From: Leptospira interrogans
Lineage (GTDB): Bacteria; Spirochaetota; Leptospiria; Leptospirales; Leptospiraceae
Assembly: GCF_900156205.1 (NCBI RefSeq)
Contig: NZ_FTNA01000003.1
Location: 219,697-283,696 of the forward strand
Reading direction: 5' to 3'
DNA length: 64,000 nt
A model generated the notes under the pieces. It did not search any database and was not told where the DNA came from. It worked only from the letters and a program-made list of their open reading frames with translations. Below, piece after piece: positions 21,888 to 31,941 of this stretch. The position numbers and the translations under genes are program-made. Every line of letters begins with the position of its first letter. Position 1 is the stretch's first letter.

Positions 21888-22937
21888 TCAGTATGGAGAT
21901 CTAGAAGGAAACATATGAAAAACTTTAGAATCGTTCTCTTTGAGGAGTTCCGCAATATCCAAAGCTTCTTGAATTTTTTTACGCTTGTCTGGTTCTTCTT
22001 GAAGCCAGAAAGCCACAAAAGATTCTAATCTTTTATAATCTTTGATAAACGAAAGAGAGCGGATGTATTGAATTTTGTCTTCTTCTTCAACTATTTTTAA
22101 TTGTATTACAGATTGATAAGCAGCGGCGGCGGCACGATAATTTCCAGTATTATAATAAGCTTGAGCTAAGAATCTTTTTTCGTGAAGAGGAAGTTCACCA
22201 TACTGAGAATAAATTTTAATTGCCTTTCTGTAATTTTGATGAATCTCTATTACAAGTCTTGCATGAATCAACATGTATTCTTTAGAAATAAATCCTTCTT
22301 TAACAAAATCGACACACTGGGAATAAGCATCCGCTTTGTTTCCTAAAAGAAAATTGGATTTTAAAAGAAGAAGTTTCGCGGCTCTAAAATTTGGCTTCAG
22401 TTCTATAGCCCTTTCTGCTTCCGCCTTTGCTCTTAAAAAATTTCCAGTCTCAAAATAAGCCAATGCCAAGTTGATTCTATAAAACGGATTGTAATTAGAA
22501 AGTTCCACCGCCTTTTGAAAGTATTCCAAAGACTTTGCCCATTTATTTCTTTGAACAAAAATCATTCCCAATAAATAGTAAGAAGGGTCGTGACTGGAAT
22601 GAATCTGAATCGCTTTTAAAAGAGAATTTTTCGATTGAGGATACCTTCCCTGAGCGTAAAGATAAGAACCTTTCAAATAATGATATTCAACCGAGTTTTC
22701 ATCCAATTTTTTAATCTTATCAATATTGATAGAAGCTTTAGAAAGATTGTTTGCTCGAATAAGATTAACAGTTTCCGTATTTAAAGCAGTAATTTGAATT
22801 TTACGTCTGGCTGCATCAGTCGGACTTAAAGGAACCTGATCTTGATTAGATTCCGGAAAACTTTCGTCTTCCTCGTTTGCAAAAAGAATTCCCGAAAGAA
22901 AAAACAAAAATAAAAACAAGTAAAAGATACGTTTCAT
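21888..22937 (-). CDS. Exported TPR-repeat protein
   Basis: 349 residues with signal peptide KRIFYLFLFLFFLSGILFA. At least six TPR-like units follow, for example VEYHYLKGSYLYAQGRYPQS, PSYYLLGMIFVQRNKWAKSL, PFYRINLALAYFETGNFLRA and QAYYNTGNYRAAAAAYQSV. It is a protein-binding scaffold in the periplasm or facing the envelope; partner unknown. It lies 32 bp downstream of the small lipoprotein gene on the same strand and is probably co-transcribed with it. Confidence 0.85.
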   Translation of the reverse strand: MKRIFYLFLFLFFLSGILFANEEDESFPESNQDQVPLSPTDAARRKIQITALNTETVNLIRANNLSKASINIDKIKKLDENSVEYHYLKGSYLYAQGRYPQSKNSLLKAIQIHSSHDPSYYLLGMIFVQRNKWAKSLEYFQKAVELSNYNPFYRINLALAYFETGNFLRAKAEAERAIELKPNFRAAKLLLLKSNFLLGNKADAYSQCVDFVKEGFISKEYMLIHARLVIEIHQNYRKAIKIYSQYGELPLHEKRFLAQAYYNTGNYRAAAAAYQSVIQLKIVEEEDKIQYIRSLSFIKDYKRLESFVAFWLQEEPDKRKKIQEALDIAELLKENDSKVFHMFPSRSPY

Positions 22938-22969
22938 ACGTTTCTTTAATCCGAATCGAAAATTACGAT

Positions 22970-23311
22970 TCAGTTTTTCTCGAAATATTCCTCTGCATTG
23001 GTTTTCTTATTAAAAAGCCTGAGTTCTTTTTCGTTCACTTTTAAGATTCTATATTCAAGATCAAATGCAAGATCAGCGAGATTAAAATGAATATCGTCTC
23101 CCTGCATTTTATAAGTAAGATGAAATGCATCGTATTTAGCCAGCCCTTGGGGAAAAATTTGAAGATGATTTCTTTTTTCCTGATTGATACATTCTCCTTT
23201 TTCGGAACATTCTTTGATCTTTACCCAGTCTCCTAAAATTAGCTCTTCCTTTTTTTTACAAGCGGTGAATAGAAACAAAATCAAAGTAGAAACAAGAACG
23301 ATTCTTTTCAT
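22970..23311 (-). CDS. Small lipoprotein with lipocalin-like layout
   Basis: 113 residues. VLVSTLILFLFTAC gives a lipobox with Cys18, followed by KKKEELILGDWVKIKECSE. 'GDWVK' early, then alternating strands ending in KELRLFNKKT, resemble the small lipocalin-like 'xGxW' proteins, but this is a layout resemblance only. Two further cysteines (KEC, GEC) may form a disulfide. First gene of a pair with the TPR protein. Confidence 0.7.
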   Translation of the reverse strand: MKRIVLVSTLILFLFTACKKKEELILGDWVKIKECSEKGECINQEKRNHLQIFPQGLAKYDAFHLTYKMQGDDIHFNLADLAFDLEYRILKVNEKELRLFNKKTNAEEYFEKN

Positions 23312-23707
23312 AGATTCAAATATAGAGATGCTTCTCTATCTGTCCAATGAAAATCGCTACTTCTTGGCTAAGAGTTCGAACGCATTTTGTCAAAAGCCCC
23401 GTAGATTAAGTATGATTCTTGGACACAGGACAGTTCGAAGTGTGAAACACTGAGTTTTATAAAATGTAAAAACATAATAGAGTTGTTGAAAAATTAATTC
23501 TTGATCTGTTTTCGTTGTATGGAAACAGACAATTGAAGCAATTTTACAAATCTTCACTATGGAATTTTTCAACAACCTTAATAACAAAGAAATGCTAAAA
23601 AACTGTAAAGCTACAATACGACGACCTTGTGGGAGCTCACACATTGGATTGAAGATTCAAAAAATAATTGATTCTAAGATTTTTGGATGGCTCTGTAATT
23701 TTCAAAT
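23312..23707. other. Intergenic region with intact R1
   Basis: About 400 bp. Apart from the R1 at 23478-23580, no gene or clear signal is visible; the 84-codon minus frame here is a translation of R1. Confidence 0.6.
23478..23580 (+). repeat. R1 element (103 bp)
   Basis: The core is close to the consensus (TTTTCGTTGTATGGAAACAG, then AATTGAAGCAATTTT). The right tip is changed to CAACCTTA. Confidence 0.85.
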
Positions 23708-23998
23708 TTATTGAACTTCCAAGTAATCTTTTAAATTTAGCACTTCAAAAGTATTCAGAAGATCCGGATGAATTGAGCTAATTGTACAGCCAATTCCTTC
23801 GGAACGTGCATTTTTTAAAAACCAAATCAGAGAACTGATAGAAATAGAATTCATAATTGGAATATTCCCCAAATTCAAAACGATATTCTTTGGTTTTTTG
23901 GCAATGGCTTCCATAAGTATAGTTCGAAAAGTATAATAATCGTGAAAAAGAGTACTCAAATCCGGAGTGATTTCAATTGTTTCAGGGATTTCTGACAT
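23708..23998 (-). CDS. STAS-domain protein, anti-sigma-factor antagonist type
   Basis: 96 residues forming one STAS domain. The strand KNIVLNLGNIPIMNSISISS carries the serine-containing loop (MNSISISSL) that is phosphorylated in SpoIIAA/RsbV-like antagonists, followed by the helix LIWFLKNARSEG and the strand CTISSI. It probably takes part in a partner-switching circuit; no cognate kinase is nearby. It is divergent from flgB, ~120 bp apart, so a regulatory link to flagellar genes is possible but unproven. Confidence 0.85.
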   Translation of the reverse strand: MSEIPETIEITPDLSTLFHDYYTFRTILMEAIAKKPKNIVLNLGNIPIMNSISISSLIWFLKNARSEGIGCTISSIHPDLLNTFEVLNLKDYLEVQ

Positions 23999-24119
23999 GG
24001 GAATTCATTCCAAGTTCTTCCGTATACTATATCAAATTTTGGATAAAAAAGCTTTCTCTTCAAAAAAATCTATTCTGGAAATCTCAAATTCAACCGATTT
24101 TTGAGAAGGGGGAGAAATA

Positions 24120-24551
<432 letters not shown>

Positions 24552-24616
24552 AAATTTCGTTTTAATTACTTGAATTGATAATAATGAGACATAATTTTAT
24601 ACATTAGGAAGTGCCC

Positions 24617-25078
24617 ATGGGACTTTTTTCATCGATCAACATTTCTGCAACCGGCTTATCCGCTCAAAGATTGAGAATGGATGTTATTTCCAATAATATT
24701 GCAAACTCTACTACTACCCGAAACACAAATGGGGACGGCCCTTTTAGAAGAGATAGGGTTGTTATGACTCCGATCAACCTAAGAACCAAATGGAGAAGCC
24801 CTGTTTATCCGTTTGGAGTTTCTCCAGGAGAAGGAAAAGGTGTAAAGGTAATGAAAGTCGAAAAGGATATGACCCCTCTTCGATTGGTTTATGATCCAAC
24901 TCATCCGGACTCGATTCAAATCGGCCCAAAAAAAGGTTATGTAGAAATGCCAAATGTAAACATCGTTACAGAGATGACAGATATGATTTCCGCTTCCAGA
25001 TCCTATGAAGCAAACGTTCAGATGATTAACGGATCAAAAGCGATGTTTAACAAGGCTTTAGAAATAGGTAGGGCTTAA
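24617..25078 (+). CDS. flgC: Flagellar rod protein FlgC
   Basis: 153 residues from ATG 24617. A GTG two codons earlier is too close to the AGGAAG ribosome site, so the ATG is preferred. Rod signature: ATGLSAQRLRMDVISNNIAN at the N-terminus, and SRSYEANVQMINGSKAMFNK with KALEIG at the C-terminus. It builds the proximal rod together with FlgB and FliE. The fliE ATG follows two bases after the stop. Confidence 0.96.
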   Translation: MGLFSSINISATGLSAQRLRMDVISNNIANSTTTRNTNGDGPFRRDRVVMTPINLRTKWRSPVYPFGVSPGEGKGVKVMKVEKDMTPLRLVYDPTHPDSIQIGPKKGYVEMPNVNIVTEMTDMISASRSYEANVQMINGSKAMFNKALEIGRA

Positions 25079-25080
25079 TT

Positions 25081-25464
25081 ATGGAAATCAATTCTAATTC
25101 TTCTCTTTGGCATTCGTATAACTCTGGTTATAACGGAAACAAACCTCACCCCTTAAGTCCGAAAGGAGATCAGGTCAAAGTATCCATTACGGAAGATAGA
25201 CATTATAAAGATGTAAAACAACCAGTTTCTCCTGATTACGTAGCAGAAAGTTTTTCAGAAGCAATGAAAAACGCTCTGACCTCGGTCAATGATCTTCAAG
25301 TAGAAGCCGATGAATTGACTCAGAAAATGGTATTTGACCCGAATTCCGTAGACGCCCATCAAGTTATGATCGCTTCTGAAAAAGCAAGAGTGGCTCTTAC
25401 ATTTACAAAAACGATCGCTGACGGCGTAGTTCGTGCTTATAGAGAACTTACTTCTTTAAGATAA
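25081..25464 (+). CDS. fliE: Flagellar hook-basal body protein FliE
   Basis: 127 residues. Adapter between the MS ring and the rod. The C-terminal half shows SFSEAMKNALTSVNDLQVEA, FDPNSVDAHQVMIASEKARV and a final RAYRELTSL, as in FliE. The first ~55 residues are polar and variable. It ends the three-gene cluster; fliF does not follow, and ~820 bp of repeat-like sequence comes next. Confidence 0.94.
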   Translation: MEINSNSSLWHSYNSGYNGNKPHPLSPKGDQVKVSITEDRHYKDVKQPVSPDYVAESFSEAMKNALTSVNDLQVEADELTQKMVFDPNSVDAHQVMIASEKARVALTFTKTIADGVVRAYRELTSLR

Positions 25465-26285
25465 ATTGGTTTTAAACGATTTAAAAGAATATTTCTAAAA
25501 TTGAATATTGAGCTAATTCTTAAAAATTTATAAAGACTTTTAAATGATACGTTCAAACTTGCAATTTTACTTATACAACGATTCAGTTTTACTGTAAAAT
25601 TTAGGTTTGCGGTAGTTCCCACAAATTAAGTCTCATCGTACGACCCAATTGTATTTGCGGAATCAATTCTAGAATAAATCTTCTGAACGTAGTAGTTCCT
25701 ACATTTTTTAAATTTATCTATAAAATCGGGATTTGTGGGAACTCTTACATTTTGAGTAGCCAACTGAATATTATTCATCATTATTTGAAAAACCGCTGAA
25801 GATAGGTTCAAAAAAATTAAACCCATTTTAGAACTGCAGTAGTTCCCGCAGATTAAGTCTCATTGTGAATGTATATTTTTTTAATTTACGTATGAATTTC
25901 TCCACTTAAAAAGTTTTTCTAAATTTTATAAAATTAAGCATTATAAGTTTTTATTATAAAACGCTATTGGAATACAAAATATTAAGTACTTTTTATATAG
26001 TCCTGAGTAATACAAAACATTCGATATACCTTTGAATAAAAATTATCTGATTCAAGTTTTTTGGAATTAGATTTATAGACCACTTTAATAAGTTATTATA
26101 TTCTATAGAATAATAACTATCTGAGTTCTATAAACTTAAATATATGACGGTTTCTAACAGCCTGATTTAAAACTATAGTTTCACTGTAAAAAATCTTTTT
26201 AGCCAAAACTTTTTTAGACTTGAATCCGTATGGGTTTATTTCATTTTGCTTTTTGAAAAAGTTGGAATCATTTAGGGTATAAAAT
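25465..26285. other. Intergenic region with stop-start repeat fragments
   Basis: About 820 bp. It contains repeated GTAGTTCCCACAAATTAAGTC units (near 25613 and 25838) and related TGTGGGAACTC words, and an R4 copy at 25928-26011. No credible coding frame. An AGGG 8 bases before the next gene serves as its ribosome site. Confidence 0.55.
25928..26011 (+). repeat. R4 element
   Basis: TATAAAATTAAGCATTATAA, TTATTATAAAACGCTATTGG and TTATATAGTCCTGAGTAA are in R4 order. The first bases of the unit are missing. Confidence 0.6.
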
Positions 26286-26693
26286 ATGAGTTTGAAAAAG
26301 TATAATGGAAGTTGTCATTGTGGAAAGATTCGATACGAATTGGATCTTGACCTTTCCAAAGGAACGAGTAAATGTAACTGTTCTTATTGTTCTAAAGTTA
26401 GAAACTGGATTTCTATGGTAAAACCAAACGCATTCCATTTAATCACTGGCGAAAACGAGCTTGGAAGTTATCAATTTGGAACTAAAAGTGCCACTCATCA
26501 ATTCTGTAAAAATTGTGGAGTAAGATTATTTACCAAAGGTCATCTAGAGGAACTGGGAGGAGCTTTTATCAGTGTAAGTTTAGCTACATTGGATAATGTG
26601 GATCTCGAAGAATTGATCACCTCACCTCTTTGGTACGCAGATGGACTTCATAACAACTGGAGAACACAACCTTCAGAAATTCGTCATCTCTGA
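26286..26693 (+). CDS. GFA-family (CENP-V/Gfa-like) zinc-binding protein
   Basis: 135 residues. All seven conserved zinc cysteines of the family are present: [11 protein letters not shown] (Cys10, Cys12), CNCSYC (Cys30, 32, 35) and FCKNCG (Cys74, Cys77). The family was named for glutathione-dependent formaldehyde activation, but that activity is not established for most members, so the substrate is left open. Cytosolic and monocistronic. Confidence 0.92.
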   Translation: MSLKKYNGSCHCGKIRYELDLDLSKGTSKCNCSYCSKVRNWISMVKPNAFHLITGENELGSYQFGTKSATHQFCKNCGVRLFTKGHLEELGGAFISVSLATLDNVDLEELITSPLWYADGLHNNWRTQPSEIRHL

Positions 26694-27484
26694 TCTAATT
26701 TAAGCCGAACAAGTTTAAAAGTTAATTTCAAATTGAACAGTTTTGAAAACTCCATCAGTCATTTTTTCTATTGTTAGTTTTTGCAGTAACTCCATAAATT
26801 AAGTCACTTTACATAATCTAACATACGTTTGGCGTAAAAAATGAGAACAAATTTTCAAAAAACATTTTTTACAATTTTTAGAATTGGCCTATAAAATCGG
26901 AATTTGTAGAAATTTTAAAATAGAACAAATCTATTCCAAAACTTCAAAAAGCATAAATGATAATCTTTTAGAAATTTCTAATTGAATGCTGGAGTTCACA
27001 CGAAACCATCACATCTGGGTTTTCAAACTTTCCAGCATTTCTCCCATTATTAAATTTCCATAATCTTTGGGTTTCGAGACAAGCCCATAGACTTTTACTT
27101 TCAAGGATTTGAATTTCAAAATTAAGAATTGTCCCAAATCCTAAAACCGATCCATAGAGAAGTGTTTGATGACCTGCAGAGCGATCATAGAAGCGATGCA
27201 TTGAGTTCAATAGAAGCGAGATACTTTAATTTCTCAAGCGGGCCGAGATTGAGTTTCACAAAAATGTGGGAACTACTACAAAATTGAGCGAGATTAGAAC
27301 CGCTTGAAAGTTCGCAAAATGCAACCTAATTTGTAGGAACTACTTCATTTTATTAAAAATTTCTAAAGAATGATTGCGTAAAATTCTTTGAGGTTTTAGG
27401 ACAAACTCTTAATTCATTGAATCTATTCTTTGTTATTTTCAAAACAAAGTTTTAAACCACCAAACATCAATTTGGCGATTTTGA
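26694..27484. other. Intergenic region with R3 and small palindromes
   Basis: About 790 bp. 26760-26910 holds diverged R3/R6 words. 27170-27215 carries the palindromic unit GAGCGATCATAGAAGCGATG, also present inverted near 51520. 27262-27410 is an R3 copy. The 80-codon minus frame at 26968-27210 starts inside the palindromic unit and is not credited. Confidence 0.5.
27262..27410 (-). repeat. R3 element (one end trimmed)
   Basis: R3 is a ~176 bp unit whose two ends are inverted copies of ACTTGTCCCAAAACC. Inside are two inward GTAGTTCC(T/C)ACA words and CATTCTTTAGAAATTTTTAA. This copy is inverted relative to the one at 36432 and ends GAGGTTTTAGGACAAACT. Confidence 0.7.
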
Positions 27485-27973
27485 TCATTCCTTGAGAATT
27501 TCCAAACCACTTTTAGCAACTTGCCCATCCTGAACAGACGTTCCACCTGAAACTCCGATTGCACCCGCAATTTTTCCGTCGATCAAAATCAATTCTCCCC
27601 CTTCAAGAGGATAAACGTTCGGCAAAGCTAAAATTCTAAGTCCAATTCCACCAGCCGCAACGGTTTCTTCCATTATCTTAGTAGATCTACGAAAGTTGTT
27701 CGCACATTTAGCTTTTCCTTGGGAAATATCAATAGAAGCAAATTGAGCCCCATCCATTTTTTCCAATAACACTAAATTTCCTCCAGAATCTACGATAGAA
27801 ATCACCATTTTCCATCCGTTCTTCTTCGCTTCTGATTGAGCTTTGAGAGCAATTTTTTTTGCGACTTCTAAATGAATCGGATTTCCATAATCAGGAAAAT
27901 TGGGTTGATTTTGACTCATAGTAGGAAACGTCACAAAAAAACAAATCGTTATGATCCATAACTTCTGATACAT
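27485..27973 (-). CDS. Exported HbpS/GlcG-family protein
   Basis: 162 residues with a signal peptide (KLWIITICFFVTFPTMS). The mature domain carries the family pattern: KKNGWKMVISIVDSGGNLVL, GAQFASIDISQGKAKCA, and GGELILIDGKIAGAIGVSGG with SVQDGQVAKSGLE at the C-terminus. HbpS is a secreted haem-binding protein, and GlcG is of unknown function; haem or small-molecule binding is plausible here. A strong GGAG ribosome site precedes the ATG. Monocistronic. Confidence 0.88.
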   Translation of the reverse strand: MYQKLWIITICFFVTFPTMSQNQPNFPDYGNPIHLEVAKKIALKAQSEAKKNGWKMVISIVDSGGNLVLLEKMDGAQFASIDISQGKAKCANNFRRSTKIMEETVAAGGIGLRILALPNVYPLEGGELILIDGKIAGAIGVSGGTSVQDGQVAKSGLEILKE

Positions 27974-28157
27974 AAATTCTCCTTAATGTTTGTAAAACGA
28001 AGATTGAACAAAACCTATTTAAAAAATATTAAAGTATAGATTTTACTTTCAAGGATTTTTATAAAATGAATTTTTAATTTAGTAAATGTAATTTTATTCA
28101 AAAACTTAATGCCTACGTTAATTATTTTCAATTGGACAACAACTCTTTTTGAATCTT

Positions 28158-28265
28158 ATAGGTTTCAATTTTCAATTAAACAATAATCGCAAAATAGAAA
28201 TTTCATGGAAACGATCGACTGAAACAGTTTTGTTAATTGAATTATAAAGTTATTCAACAACTCTA
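28158..28265 (+). repeat. R1 element, strongly diverged left half
   Basis: The right half is recognisable (CATGGAAACGATCGACTGAA, TTTTGTTAATTG, TTCAACAACTCTA). The left terminal repeat is barely detectable. Confidence 0.55.
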
Positions 28266-28390
28266 ATATTTAAAATTCTATCTCTCAACAAAATTCTCCC
28301 AAAACTCATGACGGTCTAACATATAGAAATCGGTAGTGATTTACTGAGTTCTACAAAAACTAAGTAAATGTTAATTTAAAGTAATAAGAT

Positions 28391-28527
28391 TGGGGCGAAT
28401 CCAGCCTTTGCAAGCAAAGGCTGGACCGGGCTCTCAGCTCCGGTCAAGTTATTATAAAACTTCAGAATCAGATTCAATTTTCATAAAATACCAATAACTT
28501 GACCTCGCATCGATCCCTTTCGCGTGA
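28391..28527 (+). repeat. R7 two-hairpin element, copy 1
   Basis: GGGGCGAATCC leads into an 11-bp hairpin (CCAGCCTTTGC and GCAAAGGCTGG, 2-nt loop). This is followed by GGGCTCTCAGCTCC and a second long stem, GGTCAAGTTATT (28442-28453) pairing with AATAACTTGACC (28493-28504), then TCGCATCGATCC. The second copy at 39985 keeps the connecting words but has different stem sequences that still pair. Confidence 0.75.
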
Positions 28528-28535
28528 TAACAAAT

Positions 28536-28603
28536 TCACGTTAAGTACTGTCAATTTTATTGTAAAATACCGTTTCAACATAAAATATTAGGCATTTTAT
28601 TAT
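28536..28603 (+). repeat. R4 fragment abutting R3
   Basis: TCAATTTTATTGTAAAATACC, CGTTTCAACATAAAATATTAG and GCATTTTATTATG are in R4 order. The right tip is replaced by the start of R3 at 28604. Confidence 0.55.
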
Positions 28604-28779
28604 GAACTTATCCCAAAACCGTCCAATGTGGGAACTCACACAAAAATTTAACAATATTAGAATTACTTGAAAATTCGCAAATTACCAAATGTGACGGTTT
28701 TTGTAGGAACTATTGTGTTTTATTAAAAATTTCTAAAGAACTATCATGTAAATTCTTTAAGGTTTTGGGACAAGTTCTG
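28604..28779 (-). repeat. R3 element, full length (176 bp)
   Basis: Inverted ends GAACTTATCCCAAAACCG and AAGGTTTTGGGACAAGTTC enclose ATGTGGGAACTCACACAAAA and TTGTAGGAACTATTG. It is the best-preserved copy in this orientation. Confidence 0.75.
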
Positions 28780-28973
28780 AGTAGTAATTCCTATAAAATT
28801 GAGTTTATCACAAGTGCCATTTCACGTAAGTTCGATAGAATAATGCAGAAGCGATTGAAGCGTAGGCAAACTCAGCAGAACCCCCTTTATGAATCGCGTT
28901 TTACAATAAATTGAAACTAAGACGATATGTTGTATTACATTTCTTTTATGAAATTTATTGACTGAAATTGAAA

Positions 28974-29002
28974 GAGCGGTCCGGCAACGCCGGATTCGCC
29001 CA
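28974..29002 (-). repeat. R7-type hairpin, short
   Basis: On the minus strand it reads GGGCGAATCC then a TCCGGC/GCCGGA stem and GGACCGC. These are the same flanks as the first hairpin of R7 copy 1, but with a different and shorter stem. Confidence 0.6.
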
Positions 29003-29233
29003 AACTTTATTATGCAAAATTTCACATTATTAAAATGTAAACGATTGAATTGAGACTTTATTATATAGTTCTGGGTAAGAACCAATCTTTTAGATATAAA
29101 ATTAAATATACTTCGTTATATAGCTATCGCTAAGTAACAGATGTCTTATCAGGGATAGTCAGCAAAATTCATTTGCTGATTCAATAAAGTAAACAAATAT
29201 AAAATTCTTAAAAAAAATGCTTTTCTAGAATCA

Positions 29234-30229
29234 ATGATCAAAAGAATTTCTCAATCAATGAATCTAAAAATTAAAGTGGGTTTTCTCTTAAAACCTTTAG
29301 TCGTTTTCATTTTTTATTTCGGAACAAATTTCTGTTCAAGCTCCTCCATTCTTAATAAACCTCTAAATGGAAGTTTAGATTTACAAGGACATAGAGGCGC
29401 CAGAGGTCTAAAACCTGAAAATACATGGCCCGCTTTTGAAGAGGCAATTCGATACGGAATGACTACTTTAGAATTGGATACGGTTCTAACCAAAGATAAT
29501 AAAATTATCATTCATCACGATTCGTTTACCAATCCTACTATTTGCCAGAAAAAGGACGGGACTCAAATCGTATCAACTTCGTTATACGAATTAACTCTTT
29601 CCGAATTGAAACAACTCGATTGTGGAGCAAAAAAAAATCCTAAATATTTCGAACAAATTCCAGTTCCTGGAACTGAACTAATTACGATCGAAGAATTTTT
29701 TACGCTTGTCGCAAACGCCGAAAAGAAAAATCCAAACCGAACCAAGTTAAAATTTAACATCGAAACAAAATTTCCAGACGACAGCAATTCTCAAATTCCA
29801 ATAGGAAAAGTTAAAGAACACGTAAACTTATTAGTTCAAGCGATAGAAAATGCCAAGGTCACTGATCGGACTACAATCCAATCTTTCTATTTACCAGCTC
29901 TTACAATTGTAAAAGAGATAAATCCAAAATTGAAAACAAGCGCTCTTTTTTCTCTCACCTATTTTCAAGGAGCTATGATGAAATTAGGATTCGGAAACGG
30001 AACTCGTCAAGACGCTCTCCAAAAAACATTGGAAGTAAAGGCAGACATCATTTCCCCTTACTTTTTATACGTAACCAAAGAATTCGTGCAGAAAATCCAT
30101 TCTCATAAAATATCTGTGATTCCTTGGACGGTCAACGATGTAGAAGATATGAAAAAGTTGATCGATGCGGGAATAGATGGAATTATCAGCGACTATCCGG
30201 ATCGGCTAGCACATATCATCAAGAATTAA
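29234..30229 (+). CDS. glpQ: Glycerophosphodiester phosphodiesterase, lipoprotein
   Basis: 331 residues. It hydrolyses glycerophosphodiesters to glycerol-3-phosphate and an alcohol. The N-terminus ends FYFGTNFC with likely lipidated Cys34, so it is envelope-anchored. Catalytic features: [13 protein letters not shown] (His53, Arg54, Glu62), [13 protein letters not shown] (Glu80, Asp82), and IIHHDS with the second catalytic His95. The C-terminus [17 protein letters not shown] and GIISDYPD is standard. A start at the internal Met9 would keep the signal. Monocistronic, flanked by repeats. Confidence 0.93.
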   Translation: MIKRISQSMNLKIKVGFLLKPLVVFIFYFGTNFCSSSSILNKPLNGSLDLQGHRGARGLKPENTWPAFEEAIRYGMTTLELDTVLTKDNKIIIHHDSFTNPTICQKKDGTQIVSTSLYELTLSELKQLDCGAKKNPKYFEQIPVPGTELITIEEFFTLVANAEKKNPNRTKLKFNIETKFPDDSNSQIPIGKVKEHVNLLVQAIENAKVTDRTTIQSFYLPALTIVKEINPKLKTSALFSLTYFQGAMMKLGFGNGTRQDALQKTLEVKADIISPYFLYVTKEFVQKIHSHKISVIPWTVNDVEDMKKLIDAGIDGIISDYPDRLAHIIKN

Positions 30230-30327
30230 TTATATTCTATTACCACAAAAGCGTTGTATAATATACTTATAAAGAATTTTAAATCGACAAAATGAGTTAT
30301 AGTAAAAGAAAATTATCCGTTTATTCT

Positions 30328-30370
<43 letters not shown>

Positions 30371-30371
30371 A

Positions 30372-30715
30372 TACGGATAACCAAAAACGCTCGTTGTAAG
30401 GGAAAGTTATTTCTTTCAAAAATTTAAGTCCCGCGGAACTATTATCTTTCGATTTTAAATAAAAAGAAGAGTCTATATGTAAATGATCCGCCAGTTTTTT
30501 GAGAAACAACGAATCGACGTTATGTGGAAAACTTTCTTTTACATTACCACTTCCATGAGAAACAAAGTAGAGTCGCGGTTGATTCTGCTCATTTTTTCTT
30601 CCGGATGATAGACTGATCGTCAATCAATTGACTTTCTGTATTTTTAAGTTCGTCGTCTATAAATTCATCTAAAAAAAACACCGTGATCTCCTAAAATAAA
30701 ATTCCTAGCAGTATT
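30372..30715 (-). pseudogene. Decayed gene of unknown family
   Basis: The minus strand reads TARNFILGDHGVF, then breaks at an 8-T run, and resumes LDEFIDDELKNTESQLIDDQ. It breaks again at an A-run, and resumes as NEQNQPRLYFVSHGSGNVKE and LKFLKEITFPYNERFWLSV, where it runs into an R1 half element. At least two frameshifts in homopolymers plus a 3' end replaced by a repeat mark it as inactive. No family is recognised; the GDHG motif alone is not diagnostic. Confidence 0.5.
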
Positions 30716-31008
30716 TTATTTCAAGATAATCAAGATTAGTTTTCATTAAAGTTCTCTTATTCAAAGTATATTCAGAATTTATAATTTTTTATACAAATAT
30801 TCCATTAAATTATGCAATATTATAAAATACTGAAATATAATCTATTTACCAATAATTGCTTAATAAAATTTAAAATAAACTCGAAATTTTAAGGAACCTC
30901 CATAAAATCCAAATTCAGGATACTTATGAAGTTTTTTGCGTAAAACAAATGTTTAACGATATTTGTTCTTTTTAAAATTCATTTTATAAAGGTTCCTTAT
31001 TTTCAATT
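30716..31008. other. Short AT-rich intergenic region with inverted repeat
   Basis: Contains near-matching inverted ends AAGGAACCTCCATAAAAT (from 30891) and ATTTTATAAAGGTTCCTT (to ~30997), about 105 bp apart. It may be a diverged relative of R4. Nothing else was seen. Confidence 0.45.
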
Positions 31009-31512
<504 letters not shown>

Positions 31513-31781
31513 GATCCATCCTCTATCTGCATTTTAAGTACAGATAAGGGCATAACGTTTTTCTAAAAACAACATTATGTAAAGTTAAATTTACATAGAA
31601 ATTTAACTATAACAGAAAAATTTTATCAATTCAATATACCATTTCTTAGTTCAGTAATTATGATTGTGAAAATTTTGTCAAAAATTCATTTATATACATT
31701 AAAATAAAATAATATTACTATTTTTGGACGTATTACAAAATTTCTTAAAAACCAAAATATAAATCTATGTGTGATTTTCAA

Positions 31782-31900
31782 TTAAGATGATTTTTGTATT
31801 TGTCCGGTTTTGCCGTAAGTCACGGTAAAAGATTTCCGGATACTTCAATGCTCCAGAATTTATCCGACTTATCGTCTTTGTAAGTGAGATGATATTTCAT
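31782..31900 (-). pseudogene. Frameshifted WGR-domain protein (5' part)
   Basis: The minus strand from ATG 31900 reads MKYHLTYKDDKSDKFWSIEV and SGN, and then a single missing A shifts the frame. The other frame continues FTVTYGKTGQIQKSS to a stop at 31782. 'KFWxIEVSGxxFTVTYGKTG' is the core of WGR domains. Restoring one A in GGAAATCTTTTACC would give SGKSFTVTYGKTG. The rest of the domain is missing downstream, so this is a truncated and frameshifted relic. Confidence 0.7.
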
Positions 31901-31941
31901 AATTAAATATTTTTTCAAACAGACAACTTAATGAAAAACAA

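Larger units (their letters stand above)
27974..29233. other. Long repeat-only intergenic region
   Basis: About 1.26 kb made almost entirely of repeats: a diverged R1, an R7 two-hairpin element, R4 and R3 back to back, a partial R4 end near 29056-29075, and a second R7-type hairpin on the opposite strand. No gene is supported. Confidence 0.65.

Noticed and set aside
26968..27210. 80-codon minus-strand open frame (MNSMHRFYDRSAGHQ...)
   Set aside because: Its first codons come from a small palindromic unit that also occurs inverted near 51518, it has no ribosome site, and no family pattern is visible. A gene relic remains possible but unsupported.
28822..29085. 87-codon minus-strand frame upstream of glpQ
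   Set aside because: Falls in repeat sequence (R7-type hairpin, R4 end), with no ribosome site or protein-like pattern.
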